Assembly: GCA_050084515.1 (NCBI GenBank)
Contig: CM114272.1
Location: 54,870,001-54,934,000 of the forward strand
Reading direction: 5' to 3'
Source of the DNA: Blasia pusilla
Taxonomy: Eukaryota; Marchantiophyta; Marchantiopsida; Blasiales
DNA length: 64,000 nt
The number at the start of each line of letters is the position of its first letter. Position 1 is the first letter of the stretch. Shown here in pieces: positions 44,535-54,960 of this stretch. The notes under the pieces were generated by a model. It saw nothing but the letters and a program-made list of their open reading frames with translations, made no database searches and was not told the DNA's origin. The translations under genes and the position numbers were made by a program.

Positions 44535-45880
44535 TGCTAGGAACTCTAGACAGTTCAACCCGTTAACATCATGGAACGGTATATTCCAGCATTTAGAAGG
44601 GGCGCCCATGGATGATTACAATGAGTTCTCCAACGCATATGCCCGGGAGATTGAGGCATGGCGAATCTACTATGACCCACACTATGTGTCATGGACGGAG
44701 CCGTTCCCAGATGAGGAGGAGGATTCATGAGAGGCTACTTCCTCTTCCACTAGTGACGTTTTAGGAGGGGTCACTCATACTGGAGCAGTTGCACCGTCTA
44801 GTCGGGTTCGTCCCATGTTCAACCCCGTGGTTGAGTTCTCCGCTGAGTTGAGGGCAAGCTACCAAGGGGTATGGACGGAGAAGTTGCGGATCATCCATGA
44901 CTTCCAGAGGCGCCCAGATGAGAGTTTGCATGAGGCTTACACTCGCTTGCGCTGGTTGATAAACGTCACTCAGGGGGTGACAGAGGCTTAGGCTATCCAA
45001 TCATGGTACGTGATGCTAGACCAGCCCCGCGGGAGGGGGTGCTTCTTATTAAAACCTCCCCTACATTGAGAGATTTTTTTAGGACCGCCGAGAACATTGA
45101 GCACAATATGGCGGAGGAGAGCGTAGCCACCATGGGTTCTGGGCGGAGTAGTCATGATTGTCTGCACTACCTGTGCAACAACGTGGACTCCGAGATAGGT
45201 TGACTGTGGCAGCACAAGCTTAGGGAGGATATCGGGAGGCCATGCCACATACAGACCTGCGCCTTCATATGCGGCTCAGCAATTGCCGCCTACGATTACT
45301 TGTTGGTCATGTGATGGAGCCCATCATCAGCGTGATTGCACTCGTCAGGGTCATGGATGTGTGCCTCAGCATGGAGGAGGAGATGGTGCTGCACCTGAAG
45401 GTATCACTGTGACTATTGTTAGAGGTATGGTCATACACTTGCAAGGTGTTTCAATTTATATCCTGAGTTACGTCCGGACCAAGGGCCAGAGAGGGCACCA
45501 GAGCGAGTAGGCGGTCGGGGTGGGCCTAGAGATCGTGCACCAAGTGGTCCCGTTGGGGGACGAGGAGGTGGAGTTGCCTGATAGGGTGGTGGAGCGGCCC
45601 TTGGAGGAGATAGAGTCCCACCACCTAGATGCGTCGAGGGAGACACCGGGTGTGAGGCTTGCATGGCCGCTGAGATACATCAGCTACAGGAACAAATTGC
45701 CACTATGGCATTGAGATTACCTGATGCCGGATCCGTGGCATCCACATCATATGGAGCAGCCACAGATATGGAGGATCTTGGTTGGATGTGCGAGGTTGCC
45801 CAGATGGAGGCCGCCGCAGTTGTGACACGTGGAGTAGCCACAGAGGTTGATCCACAGTGAGAGAAAGCTAGGAAACATAC
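44535..45880 (+). pseudogene. gag: MT-gypsy copy 5: gag
   Basis: Starts inside gag with NSRQFNPLTSWNGIFQHLEG, then APMDDYNEFSNAY and EIEAWRIYYDPHYVSW, with a TGA after EEEDS. It continues in other frames through the VNVTQGVTE segment and a zinc knuckle (CDGAHHQRDC near 45310-45340). The region VGPRRPRAPSG-like is near 45510, and the coiled stretch IHQLQEQIATMALRL near 45670-45710. The readable protein ends about 45860. Stops and small indels are spread throughout. Confidence 0.8.
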
Positions 45881-47080
45881 TAGGCTTCCTTAGTCTTTAA
45901 CGTTGTCCGAGGCGATGAGGACCACACCGATGGATCTTGATTAAAGTTCCTAGAGAGTTGGTGATGTTCTTGGTGTGTAGGCACGGAGATTGATGGGAGA
46001 AGCAAGTGCGACGACTCCTATTGCTGATGTTGAGGAGGGGCATGTGTCGAGCACGTTGTTGGGGGCGGCCACCGTTTTGTATTCCGCTCCTTTATTTTCT
46101 ACTTTCGATGTTATGATATTGGGAGGTACGCCCGCCGAGGTTTTTCAGCTGGTTGCTACGCTATGTGAGCGTGGAGTTGGAGTTTTTGCATCACACTCAG
46201 AGGTGATTGTAGAGGAGGTGATGGACCTGCCCTTGGAGCGGATGTTTGGGCCGTCCACGTCAGATTCATGGCAGGCTGCGGCTCCTAGGATGGCAAAGAG
46301 GCCCTCTAGACCCGCGATAGAGTGTGCCATGGTTTCTCCTGGTGTTGTGTTGCTGGATAACCGGGGAGAGGTCTTCCAGTTGGTGAGTCCCATAGGTAGA
46401 GCTTTTAGTCCATAGCGTGTCTTGTTGGATTCAGGAGCGCAACCCCTGATGTTGGGGAAAGCGTCATTCAGAGGATTGGGCTTGACGAGAGTTGATGTGG
46501 AGCGTTTTCCATTCCGGATACAGACATCCTTGGGTGGAGCGAGTACCACATAGTATATAGGAGGTCGTGGTAAGGATTTTCCTGGGACATCCTACAGATG
46601 AGTCTGTGGTGCAAGCCAAGGCAATAGTGACTGATGCAGAGTCCTACGACGTCTTGGTTGGTGGAGTAGTGTTATACCCGATGGGGTTTTCCCTGGATTA
46701 CTGGGAGGAGTGAGCATCCTACAGACCAGGATGGCAGTCAAGTAATGGGCGCCTTAGCTCATTACCCATTCGATTCACAAGAGCAGTGATCGAGCAACGG
46801 CTTGGAGAGGTGGAGACCTTAGCAACATTTAGCAGTGCCATCACTTGGCTCGGTGATTTGATTGAGGGATATGTCCATCTAGACGATACTCCCATTTCTG
46901 ACATTTCTATGGAGAGGAGTGTCATGGTAGCCGCATGAGTCCGTGGGAGAGAGGTGTTGCTTTGGGGCTCAACTGAGGAGCTTTGACGCTTAGCCATTGA
47001 GCATGTGCAGACTGCATGGAGCGAGACGTTTGCACCAGAGTGTGATAGGTGATAAGAATCCCAAGTAGGCAGGAGTGCTG
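45881..47080 (+). pseudogene. MT-gypsy copy 5: protease region
   Basis: The frame from 45990 reads EEGHVSSTLLGAATVLY, then ERGVGVFASHSEVIVEEVMD, then LLDNRGEVFQLVSPIG. It is stopped by TAG at about 46413 (SP*RV), where other copies read Gln. The protease triplet DSG is at 46428-46436 in LLDSGAQPLMLGKA. The ending SYDVLVGG is near 46640-46670. Past the protease a linker with several stops leads to the methyltransferase. Confidence 0.75.
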
Positions 47081-48330
47081 CTATGACCCCTTCAGACACC
47101 ACCCCGATTGTGTGGTGCATCCCAGAGAAGGGTATTTGGGTGTTGGATCTCTTTGGAGGGATCAGCATTGGGTTGGTTGCTGTTTTGCATGCTGGAGTGC
47201 GCGTGCAGCGGTATATGTATGTGGAGATTGATGATGTTCGAGGCCCACTTCACTTCACCATGTGGCACTTTTACGCCTCTATTTTTCCAACTTGTTGTCT
47301 GCATTCGCCATTCAGGGCTACCAGAGTTTCCTACCGAGGGACATTTCATTGTTGGGGGCGCAGGACTTGGAGTGGGTAGGGACCATAGACTTGGTCATTG
47401 CTGGTTAGCCGTGTTAGGTCCAATCGAGTGCTGGAAGAGGTAGCGGGTTAGTTGACACTCGGTCCAAGTTGTTTTGGGAGATAATGCGGACCTTGCGACA
47501 TTTACAAGAGCATCAGCCTCATTCTCCAGCCTACATTTTGGAGAATGTGCCAATTTTGGGCAATTGAAGGTCCCGCGTGGTCACGAGTGCACATCAGGTG
47601 CGTGCATGGATCGGTCCGGAAGTGATGTTAGATGCAGCGAGTGTGGGTTCACGAGCACATTGCCCGCGTCTTTGGTGGACCAACTTGGTACCACACGAGG
47701 TATTACGGAGGGCATAAGCAAGAGTGGAGCGCCCCTCCAATTTGTTGGTGGATTCTATATTGGATTCGGGCCGTCGATCTCAGGCAGTGAGGCTAGATGA
47801 TCGACCGCCGTTGACTATGATCAACAGGATTGGCAGGCCACGGGCAGCCTTTCCCACATTGGTGAATTTTCCCGCTTCCTATGCATTCAAGGAGGCCGAA
47901 CCTGGCTTGGTTTGGGATGACCAAGTACAGAGGTTGGTGGAGCCAAACGCCGATGAGCGAGAGCAAGCGATGGGATTTCCGAGAGGAGTGAAGGCAGTAC
48001 CATCACTATCGGAGGCATCACGACGTCATGTCTTGGGTCAGGCGATGGACTTCAACTGCTTGACATAGAATTTAAACTTAGGAGTAACTGAGCAACGTCG
48101 TTTGAGGATGCAACAAATTAAAAAAGTTAAGTTGGTGAACCCCATGCCTACCGAGACGGTTAAGGTAGTGGTTGGGGGCGAGACCCGAGGAGATCAACAC
48201 ACCATGGGTGATTGGGAGAGACATCCTTGGACTTCTTGGGATGTTTTGCAGGTACACCAGGAGATGATAGCCACAACATTGAGTGTGGTTCCGAGTATTG
48301 CATGTGGAGACGAGAGTTCTATTGTCTGAG
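47081..48330 (+). pseudogene. MT-gypsy copy 5: DNMT3-like methyltransferase, with stops in motif IV
   Basis: Motif I VLDLFGGISIGLVAVLHAGV, with DLF near 47146, is intact, followed by RVQRYMYVEIDDV. Motif IV is broken: the codons read Gly, TAG (47406-47408, for Trp), Pro, Cys (47412-47414), TAG (47415-47417, for Gln). Motif VI survives as ILENVPILGN (near 47540). Motif VIII is SVGSRAHCPRLWWTNLVPHE near 47640-47700. The C-terminal part is DERERAMGF-like DEREQAMGFPRG and SRRHVLGQAMDFNCLT (to 48068). A short linker follows to about 48330; there the sequence joins minus-strand integrase DNA, so RT is absent. The catalytic Cys is coded, but translation would end next to it. Confidence 0.85.
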
Positions 48331-49133
48331 ACGATCCCAATCTCCTAGATGACCACTCTGCAAGCCATACTTGCGTAGTCATCTCTTCACTATCTGCACA
48401 ACCCGCTCCGCTAGTCCATCTGCCTCAGGATGATCTTGCAAAGTAGTGTGGTGGTTGATCAGTGTCTGATCACACAAAGCCTGAAACTCCCTGGGGAACT
48501 CTGTACCCTGGTCCGTCAACACCTCAACTGGTGCACCGTAATGACTCAACACTCGATCTAGAAAGGCATACGCTACTTCCTCACTTGCTTTGTCAGGCAA
48601 TGCAACCAACTCTATCCACTTTGAGAAGTGCTCAACCATCACCAACACATAATGACTATGGCGCTCCGTCAAAGGCAAAGGTCATGCAAAATCCAAACTC
48701 CATCTATAACCTAAACCCATGATCGAAAGTGGATGCAACTGTGGAGTCGGAGCATTGAATGATGCTCGGACTCAATCACACACCATGCATCTGGCAACAA
48801 ACTGCTTAACGTCAGTCTATATGCCTCGCCACCAATACTGAATGTGGAGCAAACTGTGCGTCCGCTTCACTCCAAAATGATCCAACTCCTCGTGGACATG
48901 ACGCACCAAACGTGCTCTCTACAAAGGATGAGGCAGTACACGCACTCTACCATCCTCCCACACTCGCAATACATGTGTGCCCTCCCACCTGAATCGTCTA
49001 GCTCGCTGTAGGATCCGATCCCGCTCTCTAGCACCCACTATGCTCGCGACGCTGCCTGTACGCAGGTACTTCAAGACCACTCCATCGTCGTGAATGTCTC
49101 GGCCACCTATTGTCTCCTCACCGGCCTCTAGAT
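48331..49133 (-). pseudogene. MT-gypsy copy 6: integrase, truncated
   Basis: The catalytic core at 48678-48379 has PLTERHSHYVLVMVEHFSKW, LVALPDKASEEVAYAFLDRV, EVLTDQGTEFPREFQALC and HPEADGLAERVVQIVKR. The HHCC domain lies in 48930-48780 and carries stops. The element breaks off at about 48331, inside the segment that in copy 3 leads to the C-terminal domain, so the PHD finger, polypurine tract and 3' LTR are missing. The join is to plus-strand DNA of copy 5. Confidence 0.8.
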
Positions 49134-49740
49134 CTAAGGAATCTCCTTCTGACTCACCATCGAAGTCTCAGAAATCTGGGTCTCCATAGCCAACAAGCTC
49201 AAATAGGCTGACGTATGCCATCTTGGCACCAACTCCTCATCACTCTCACCATGCCAACGAGCTCCAGTCGTATCTCGCTGACTCAAGCATGGGTTACGGC
49301 TCAAACCATCTGCATCTTGGTTGAGCGTCCCAGGTCTATGCACCACTTGGAAGTCATACTCCTGCAACAAAAGAGCCCACCTCGCAAGCTTCCCTGTAAG
49401 CTTGTCGGACTCCATCAACCACTTAAGTGGCTGATGATCAGTAATGATGGTAAAGGGATTGCCAAATAGATAAGATCTAAAATGTGCGAGTGCCCACACT
49501 ACAGCCAAGCACTCACCCTCATACAAGCTATACTTTGCCTCTGCAGCGTTGTTCGAGCGACTAGCGTAAGCCACCACGAACCCTCTACCATCATCGTCAT
49601 GTTGGGTGAGCATGGCTCCAAGCCCCAACATGCTCCAATTGGTATGCAACTGGAAAGGACGCCCCCTGATCGGTCTCCTCAATATGGGCGCGAACGTCAA
49701 TCTGTCCTTGAGAATATGAAATGCTCTCTCTTGCTCATCC
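49134..49740 (-). pseudogene. MT-gypsy copy 6: RNase H
   Basis: A 188-residue open frame: TFAPILRRPIRGRPFQLHTN, WSMLGLGAMLTQHDDDGRGF, AAEAKYSLYEGECLAVVWAL, FTIITDHQPLKWLMESDKL and RWALLLQEYDFQVVHRPG, then LNQDADGLSRNP. This is a well preserved Ty3-type RNase H with its linker to integrase. In the first Asp position (LHTNWS against LHTDWS in copy 3) Asp is replaced by Asn, which should disable it. Confidence 0.85.
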
Positions 49741-49748
49741 CCCCAGTG

Positions 49749-50606
49749 CTACTCCTGATCCACCTTTGCAATCGAACTGAAACCCTTGACATACCGTCGA
49801 TAGAAGTTCGCCAATCCCATGAATACACGAACTTGACTCACGTCTGTAGGGCGTGGAATACGTGAAATAGCCTCTACCTTTTTCTGTTGCACACCAAGGC
49901 CCCCTGGGTATATCGTATGATCCAAGTACTTAATCTGGCCATAGAAGAACTTGCACTTGCCTGGATGTAGCTTTAGCCCATGTAATTGCAGTCGTCGAAA
50001 CATCTCCTCTAGATGTCGCTCATGCTCCTCAACCGCGGCGCTAAACACTACGCTGCCATCAATATAACACCTAGCAAAATCCAGACCTGCCAAGATCCTA
50101 TCTATGACCCTCTGAAACTCAGCCGGGGCGTTCCTTAACTCGAATGGTAAGAACCGCCACTCGTACAAATAATCCTTCGCGTGAGGATTGATGCCCCAAA
50201 AAGCCATCTTCTGCCTGTCCTCCAAACTGATAGGCAGCTGATGGTATCCGACTCGCAAATCCAATGAACTGAAGACCTTTGCATGCCCAATCGCATCAAA
50301 GATCTTGTCAGGGGTGGGCATGGCATACCTATCAGACTTCGTTTGTCGATTGATAGGTTGGTAATCTCCACACATCTGCCTATCCGTCCAATTGCCATGC
50401 ACATCCTTCTTGGCAGGCATGACAATGGCAGATACATACTCTCCATGCGACATCTCCACTAGTCCTCCTCCAACCAAGTCCTGGCTCCTACTCTTAATCA
50501 AAGCCCTCTCCATGTCACTGTACCTGTAGGGTTGTCGGAAGATCGGCGTGTCACTCGACAACTCAATGCGGATCCCTGGACCCTTTAGCGTACCCAAATC
50601 ATGCAC
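49749..50606 (-). pseudogene. MT-gypsy copy 6: reverse transcriptase
   Basis: A 285-residue open frame from LKGPGIRIELSSDTPIFRQP through WTDRQMCGDYQPINRQT, SSLDLRVGYHQLPI, KDYLYEWRFLPFELRNAPAE and FQRVIDRILAGL. It ends with the connection GLGVQQKKVEAISRIP and RVFMGLANFYRRYVKGF. The active-site box reads YIDGSVVFS; copy 3 has YIDDIVVFS, so the second catalytic Asp is Gly here and the enzyme should be dead even though the frame is open. Its N terminus follows the linker from the methyltransferase without an intervening gene. Confidence 0.88.
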
Positions 50607-51029
50607 ACTAAATGCAAAACAACTCCTATAACTCCTAAGGAACTAGTGTATCCGGTACCGCTCTCTTGCTATCAACTTAGGGCCCATATCTGGCTCCCAA
50701 GTCTCCATTGTGACTATGGTAGGACTCTCCGGCGTGGGAATCGGTGGTTGCTATGGTGAAACCCTGTCTCGGATAATAGAACTTTCATCTCCACGTGCAC
50801 TACCCGGAATCACACTCGATGTTGTGGCTATCATCTCCTGGCATACCTACAAAACATCCCAAGAAGTCCAAGGATATCTCTCCCGATCATCCCTGGTGTG
50901 TCGATCTCCTCAGGTCTCGCCCCCAGCCACTGCCTCAACCGTCTTGATAGGCATGGGGCTCACCAACTTAACTTTTGTGATTTGTCGCATCCTCAAATGA
51001 TGTTGCTCAGCTACTCCTAAGTTAAAAAT
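50607..51029 (-). pseudogene. MT-gypsy copy 6: linker between methyltransferase and RT
   Basis: About 420 bases that join the methyltransferase end (NYLT) to the RT start. In translation it is low in recognisable motifs. It is shared with copy 3 (40910-41360) and with the tail of copy 5 (48070-48330). Because both neighbours are colinear here, this copy gives the direct proof of the order methyltransferase then RT. Confidence 0.75.
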
Positions 51030-52020
51030 TCATGTCAAGTAGTTCAGGTCCATTTCCTGACCCAAGACATGACATCGTGATGCCTCCGATAGTGACGGTA
51101 CTGAAGTCACTCTTGTGGGGAATCCCATCGCTCGCTCTCGGTCATCGGTGTTGGGCTCCACCAACCTCTGTACCTGGTCATCCCAAACCAAGCCAGGTCC
51201 GGCCTCCTTGAATGCATAGGAAGCGGGAAAACTCACCAATGTGGGAAAGGTTGCTCGTGGCATGCCAATCCTTTTGACCACAGTCAACGGCAGTTGATCA
51301 TCGTGCCTCATTGCCTGTGATCGACGGCCCGGATCCAATATAGAATCCACCAATAAATCGGAGGGACGCTCCACTCTTGCATAAGCCCTCTGCAATACCT
51401 CATGTGGTACCAAGTTGGTCCACCAAAGACGCGGGCAATGTGCTCTAGAACCTATACTCGCCACATCTAACAACACTTCTGGGTCGATCCATATGCGCAC
51501 CTGATATGCACTTGTCACCACGCAGGACCTCAAATCGCCCAAAATCGACACATTCTCGAAAATGTATGTTGGAGAACGAGGCCGATGCTCATGTAAATGT
51601 TGCAAGATTTGCATCATCTCCCAAAACAACCTAGACCGAGTGTCAGCTAACCCGCTACCTCGTCCAGCACTCGATTGGCCCTAACACGGCCAACCAGCAA
51701 TGACCAAGTCTATGGTCCCTACCGACTACAAGTCCTGCATCCCCAACAATGAAATGTCCCTCGGTAGAGAACTCTGATAACCCTGAATGGCGGACACAGA
51801 CAGCAAGTCGGGAAAATGGAGGCGTAATAGCCCCATATGGTGAAGTGAAGCGCGCCTCGCAACATCATCAATCTCCACATACAGGTACTGCTGCATGCGC
51901 ACTCCAGCGTGCAAAACAACAACTAACCCAGTGTTGATCCCTCCAAAGAGATCCAACACCCGAATACCCTCCTGTAGGATGCACCACACAATCGGGGTGG
52001 TGTCCAAAGGGGTCATAGTA
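51030..52020 (-). pseudogene. MT-gypsy copy 6: DNMT3-like methyltransferase
   Basis: Motif I: RVLDLFGGINTGLVVVLHAG near 51965-51910, followed by RMQQYLYVEIDDVARRASL. Motif IV: IAGWPC, then TAG at 51683-51681 in place of the Gln of copy 1, then GQSSAG. The frame from 51629 has FWEMMQILQHLHEH, FENVSILGDLRS (motif VI), SIGSRAHCPRLWWTNLVPHE (motif VIII), GRPRATFPTLVSFPAS-like IGMPRATFPTLVSFPAS and DRERAMGFPTRVTSVPSLSE. It ends with RCHVLGQEMDLNYLT. The domain is about 330 residues, right for a DNMT3-type catalytic domain without regulatory domains. It sits between protease and RT on one strand within one element. Two breaks (the TAG and a frame change near 51700) inactivate it. Confidence 0.88.
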
Positions 52021-53063
52021 GCACCCTTGCCTACCCGCGGTTCCTCTGACCCGTCACACTCTAGTGCAAATATCTTGCTCTACGCGGTCTGCACATGCTC
52101 AGTGGCTAAGCGTCGAAGCTCCTTAGTCAAGCCCCAAGGTAGCACCTCTCCTCCTCAGACTGATGCGGCTACCATGACACTCCTTTCCATAGAAATGTCA
52201 GGAATGGGAGTATCCTCTACATAGACATATCCCTCAATCAAATCACTAGGCCAAGTGATGGCACTGCTAAATACTGCTAAGGGCGCCATCTCTCCTGGCC
52301 GTCGCTTGATCACTACACATGTGAATCAAACGGGTAACTAGCTAAGGCGCCCATCACTTGACTGCCATCCTGGTCTGTAGCACGCTGACTCCTCCCAGTA
52401 ATCCAGGGAAAACCCCATCGGGTATAACACTGCTCCATCAACCAAGACGTCGCAGGACTCGGCATCACTCATTGTCGCCTTGGCTCGCACCTCGAACTCA
52501 TCTGTAGGATGTCTCGGGCGAATCCTCACCACGACCTCCTGTCGGGTGATATACCATGTGGTACTCACTCCACCCCAGGATGTGTGTATGTGGAATGGAC
52601 AACGCTCCACATCGGCTCTAGTCAAGCCCAATCCTCTGAATGACGCTTTTCCCAACATCAAGGGTTGCGCTCTTGAATCCAACAAGACGCGTTGTGGACT
52701 AAAAGCTCTACCTCTGGGACTCACCAACTGGAAGACCTCTCCCCGGTTGTCCAGCAACACAACACCAGGAGAAGCCATGGCACGCTCTATCGCGTGTCTA
52801 GCGGGCCTCTCCGCCATCCTCGCAACCGCAGCCTGCCATGAATCTGATGTGGACGGCCCCAGCATCCGCTCCAAGGGCAGGTCCATCACTTCCTCTGCAA
52901 TCACCTCTAAACGTGATGTGGGAACTCCAACTCCGCACTCACATAGTGAAGCGGCTAGCCAAAAAGCCTCGGCGGGCGTACCCCCCAACGTCATAACATC
53001 GGAAGTAGAAAATAAAGGAGTGCGGTACACAACGGTGGCCGCCCCCAACAACGTGCTCGACAC
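52021..53063 (-). pseudogene. MT-gypsy copy 6: protease region
   Basis: A 241-residue open frame (53063-52338): LLGAATVVYRTPLFSTSDVM, LPLERMLGPSTSDSWQAA, VVLLDNRGEVFQLVSPRG and QRVLLDSRAQPLMLGKAS. The catalytic triplet is DSR instead of DSG, which should abolish activity. It continues with GLGLTRADVERCPFHI, VVVRIRPRHPTDEFEVRAKA, SCDVLVDGAVLYPMGFSLDY and YRPGWQSSDGR. After a stop, remnants of the linker to the methyltransferase carry a few more stops (ITWPSDLIEGYVYVED, ISMERSVMVAAS). Confidence 0.82.
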
Positions 53064-54960
53064 ATGCCCCTCTTAAGCATCAACAATAGGAGTCTTCGCA
53101 CTCGCTTCTCCCATCGCCCTCTGTGCCTGCATACCAACAACATCACCAACTCTCCAAGAACTTTGATGAGGACCTATTGATGGGGTCCTCATCGCCTCGG
53201 ACAACGTGAAAGACTGAGGAAGCCTAGTTTGTTTCCTTGCTTCCCCTGACTGTGGATCCAACTTTGTGGCTGATCCACGCGTCACAATTGTGGCGGCCTC
53301 CATTAGGGCAACCCCGCACATCCAACCAAGATTCTCCATATCTCTCGCTACTCCATATGATGTCCGCTGGTATTGAGGTTACCCGATGCCACGGATCCGG
53401 CATCGGGTAATCTCAATGCCATAACGGAAATCTGCTCCTGTAGGTGTTGTATCTGAGCAGCCATCCCAGTCTCACACCCACCATTTCCCTTGACGTGTCT
53501 AGGTGGTGGAACTCTACCTCCTCCATGGGAAACTCCACCACCCTGTTGGGAAACTCCAGCTCCTAGTCCCCCAATGGGACCACCTAGTGCATAATCTCTA
53601 GCCCACCCCGGACCGGCTACTCGCTTTGGTGCCCTCTCTGGCCCTCAATCCGGATGAAACTTAGGATGTAAATTGAAACACCTGACGCGTGTATGACCAT
53701 ACCTCTGACAATAGTCACAATGATAACCTCCTAGTGCAGCATCATCTCCTCCTCCATGCTGAGGCACACGTCCATGACCTTGATGAGTGCAATTGCGCTG
53801 ATGATGGGCTCCACCACATGTACATGAACAACAAGTAATCGTAGGCGGCTGCTACTGAGCCACATATGAAGGCGCAGGTCTCTGTGGCATGGCCTCTCGG
53901 TATCCTCCCTCAGCTTGTGGTGCCACAGTCAACCTGTCTCGGAGTCCACGTTGCTGCAGACAATCGTGACAGCTCTCGCCCAGAACCCATGGTGGCTACG
54001 CTCTCCTCTGCCATGTTGCGCTCAATGTTCTTGGCGATCCTAAAAACATCTCTCAACATAGGGGAGATGTTCATAAGGAGCACCCCCTCGCGCACCCGTA
54101 TCTGTAGAGTTCGGTCCAACATCGCATACCATGACTAGATAGCATGAGCCTCTGTCATCCCCTGAGTGACGTTGATCAACCAACACAAGCGAGTGTAAGC
54201 CTCACGCAAACTCTCATCCGGGCGCCTCTAGAAGTCGTGGATGCTCCATAACTTCTCCATCGGTACCCCCTAGTAGCTCGCCCTCAACTCAGAGAAGAAC
54301 TCAACCACGTGGTTAAACTTGGGACGAACCCGACTAGACGGTGCAACTGCTGCAGTGCAAGTGACCCCTCCTAAAACATCACTAGTGGAAGAGGAAGTAG
54401 CCTCTCTTGACTCCTCCTCCTCATTTGGGAACGGCTCCGTCCATGCAACATAGTGTGGGTCATAGTAGAGTCGCCATGCCTCAATCTTTTGGGCATATCT
54501 GTTGGAGAACTCATGGTAGTCGTCCATGGGCGCCCCCTCTAAATATTGGAACATATCGTTCCATGTTGTAAGCGGGTTTAACTCTCTAGAGTTCCTAGCC
54601 CGTTGTGAGTCATACCAACTCCTAAACTCTGTAATGAAGTCGTATAGTTCTATAGTGCCTACAACACCCGAAAACCTATGCGATCCTCTACCCCAGTCGT
54701 CCATCTCGTATGCCCAACTGGTAGGACCATTCAATATGTAGAGTGGATCACTAATACACTCCTCTATACGCTCCCCCTTGTCTAAAGATGACACAAAAGG
54801 AGATCAAGGTGGTCTCTCACGTGGAGACCCTCGAAACCTCACACCACTCCCGTTAAATCCTCCGGAGCTACTCTCAGGTCCATTACCTCACCTCTAAAAA
54901 TCCCGAAAGAACGCCGTGGTGGCCCTCGTGCCCCTCTCACACGATCACTCTTAATCTTGC
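53064..54960 (-). pseudogene. gag: MT-gypsy copy 6: gag
   Basis: Core at 54794-54270: GPTSWAYEMDDWGRGSHRFS, IELYDFITEFRSWYDSQ, MFQYLEGAPMDDYHEFSNRY and EAWRLYYDPHYVAWTEPFP. Then come TLQIRVREGVLLMNISPMLR and MAEESVATMGSG (54122-53980). The first zinc knuckle (CGGAHHQRNC near 53830-53790) and the second, CDYCQRYGHTRVRC near 53730-53690 (canonical), follow. The coiled stretch is near 53450-53400. The last part, NLGWMCGVALMEAATIVTRG, is at 53339-53073. Stops and frame changes are frequent but the order is complete. Confidence 0.85.

Noticed and set aside
43314-44609. Single 431-residue gene that seems to fuse a gag-like start to a copia integrase
   Set aside because: The first about 25 residues are antisense MT-gypsy gag; the frame happens to stay open over the junction at 44535.
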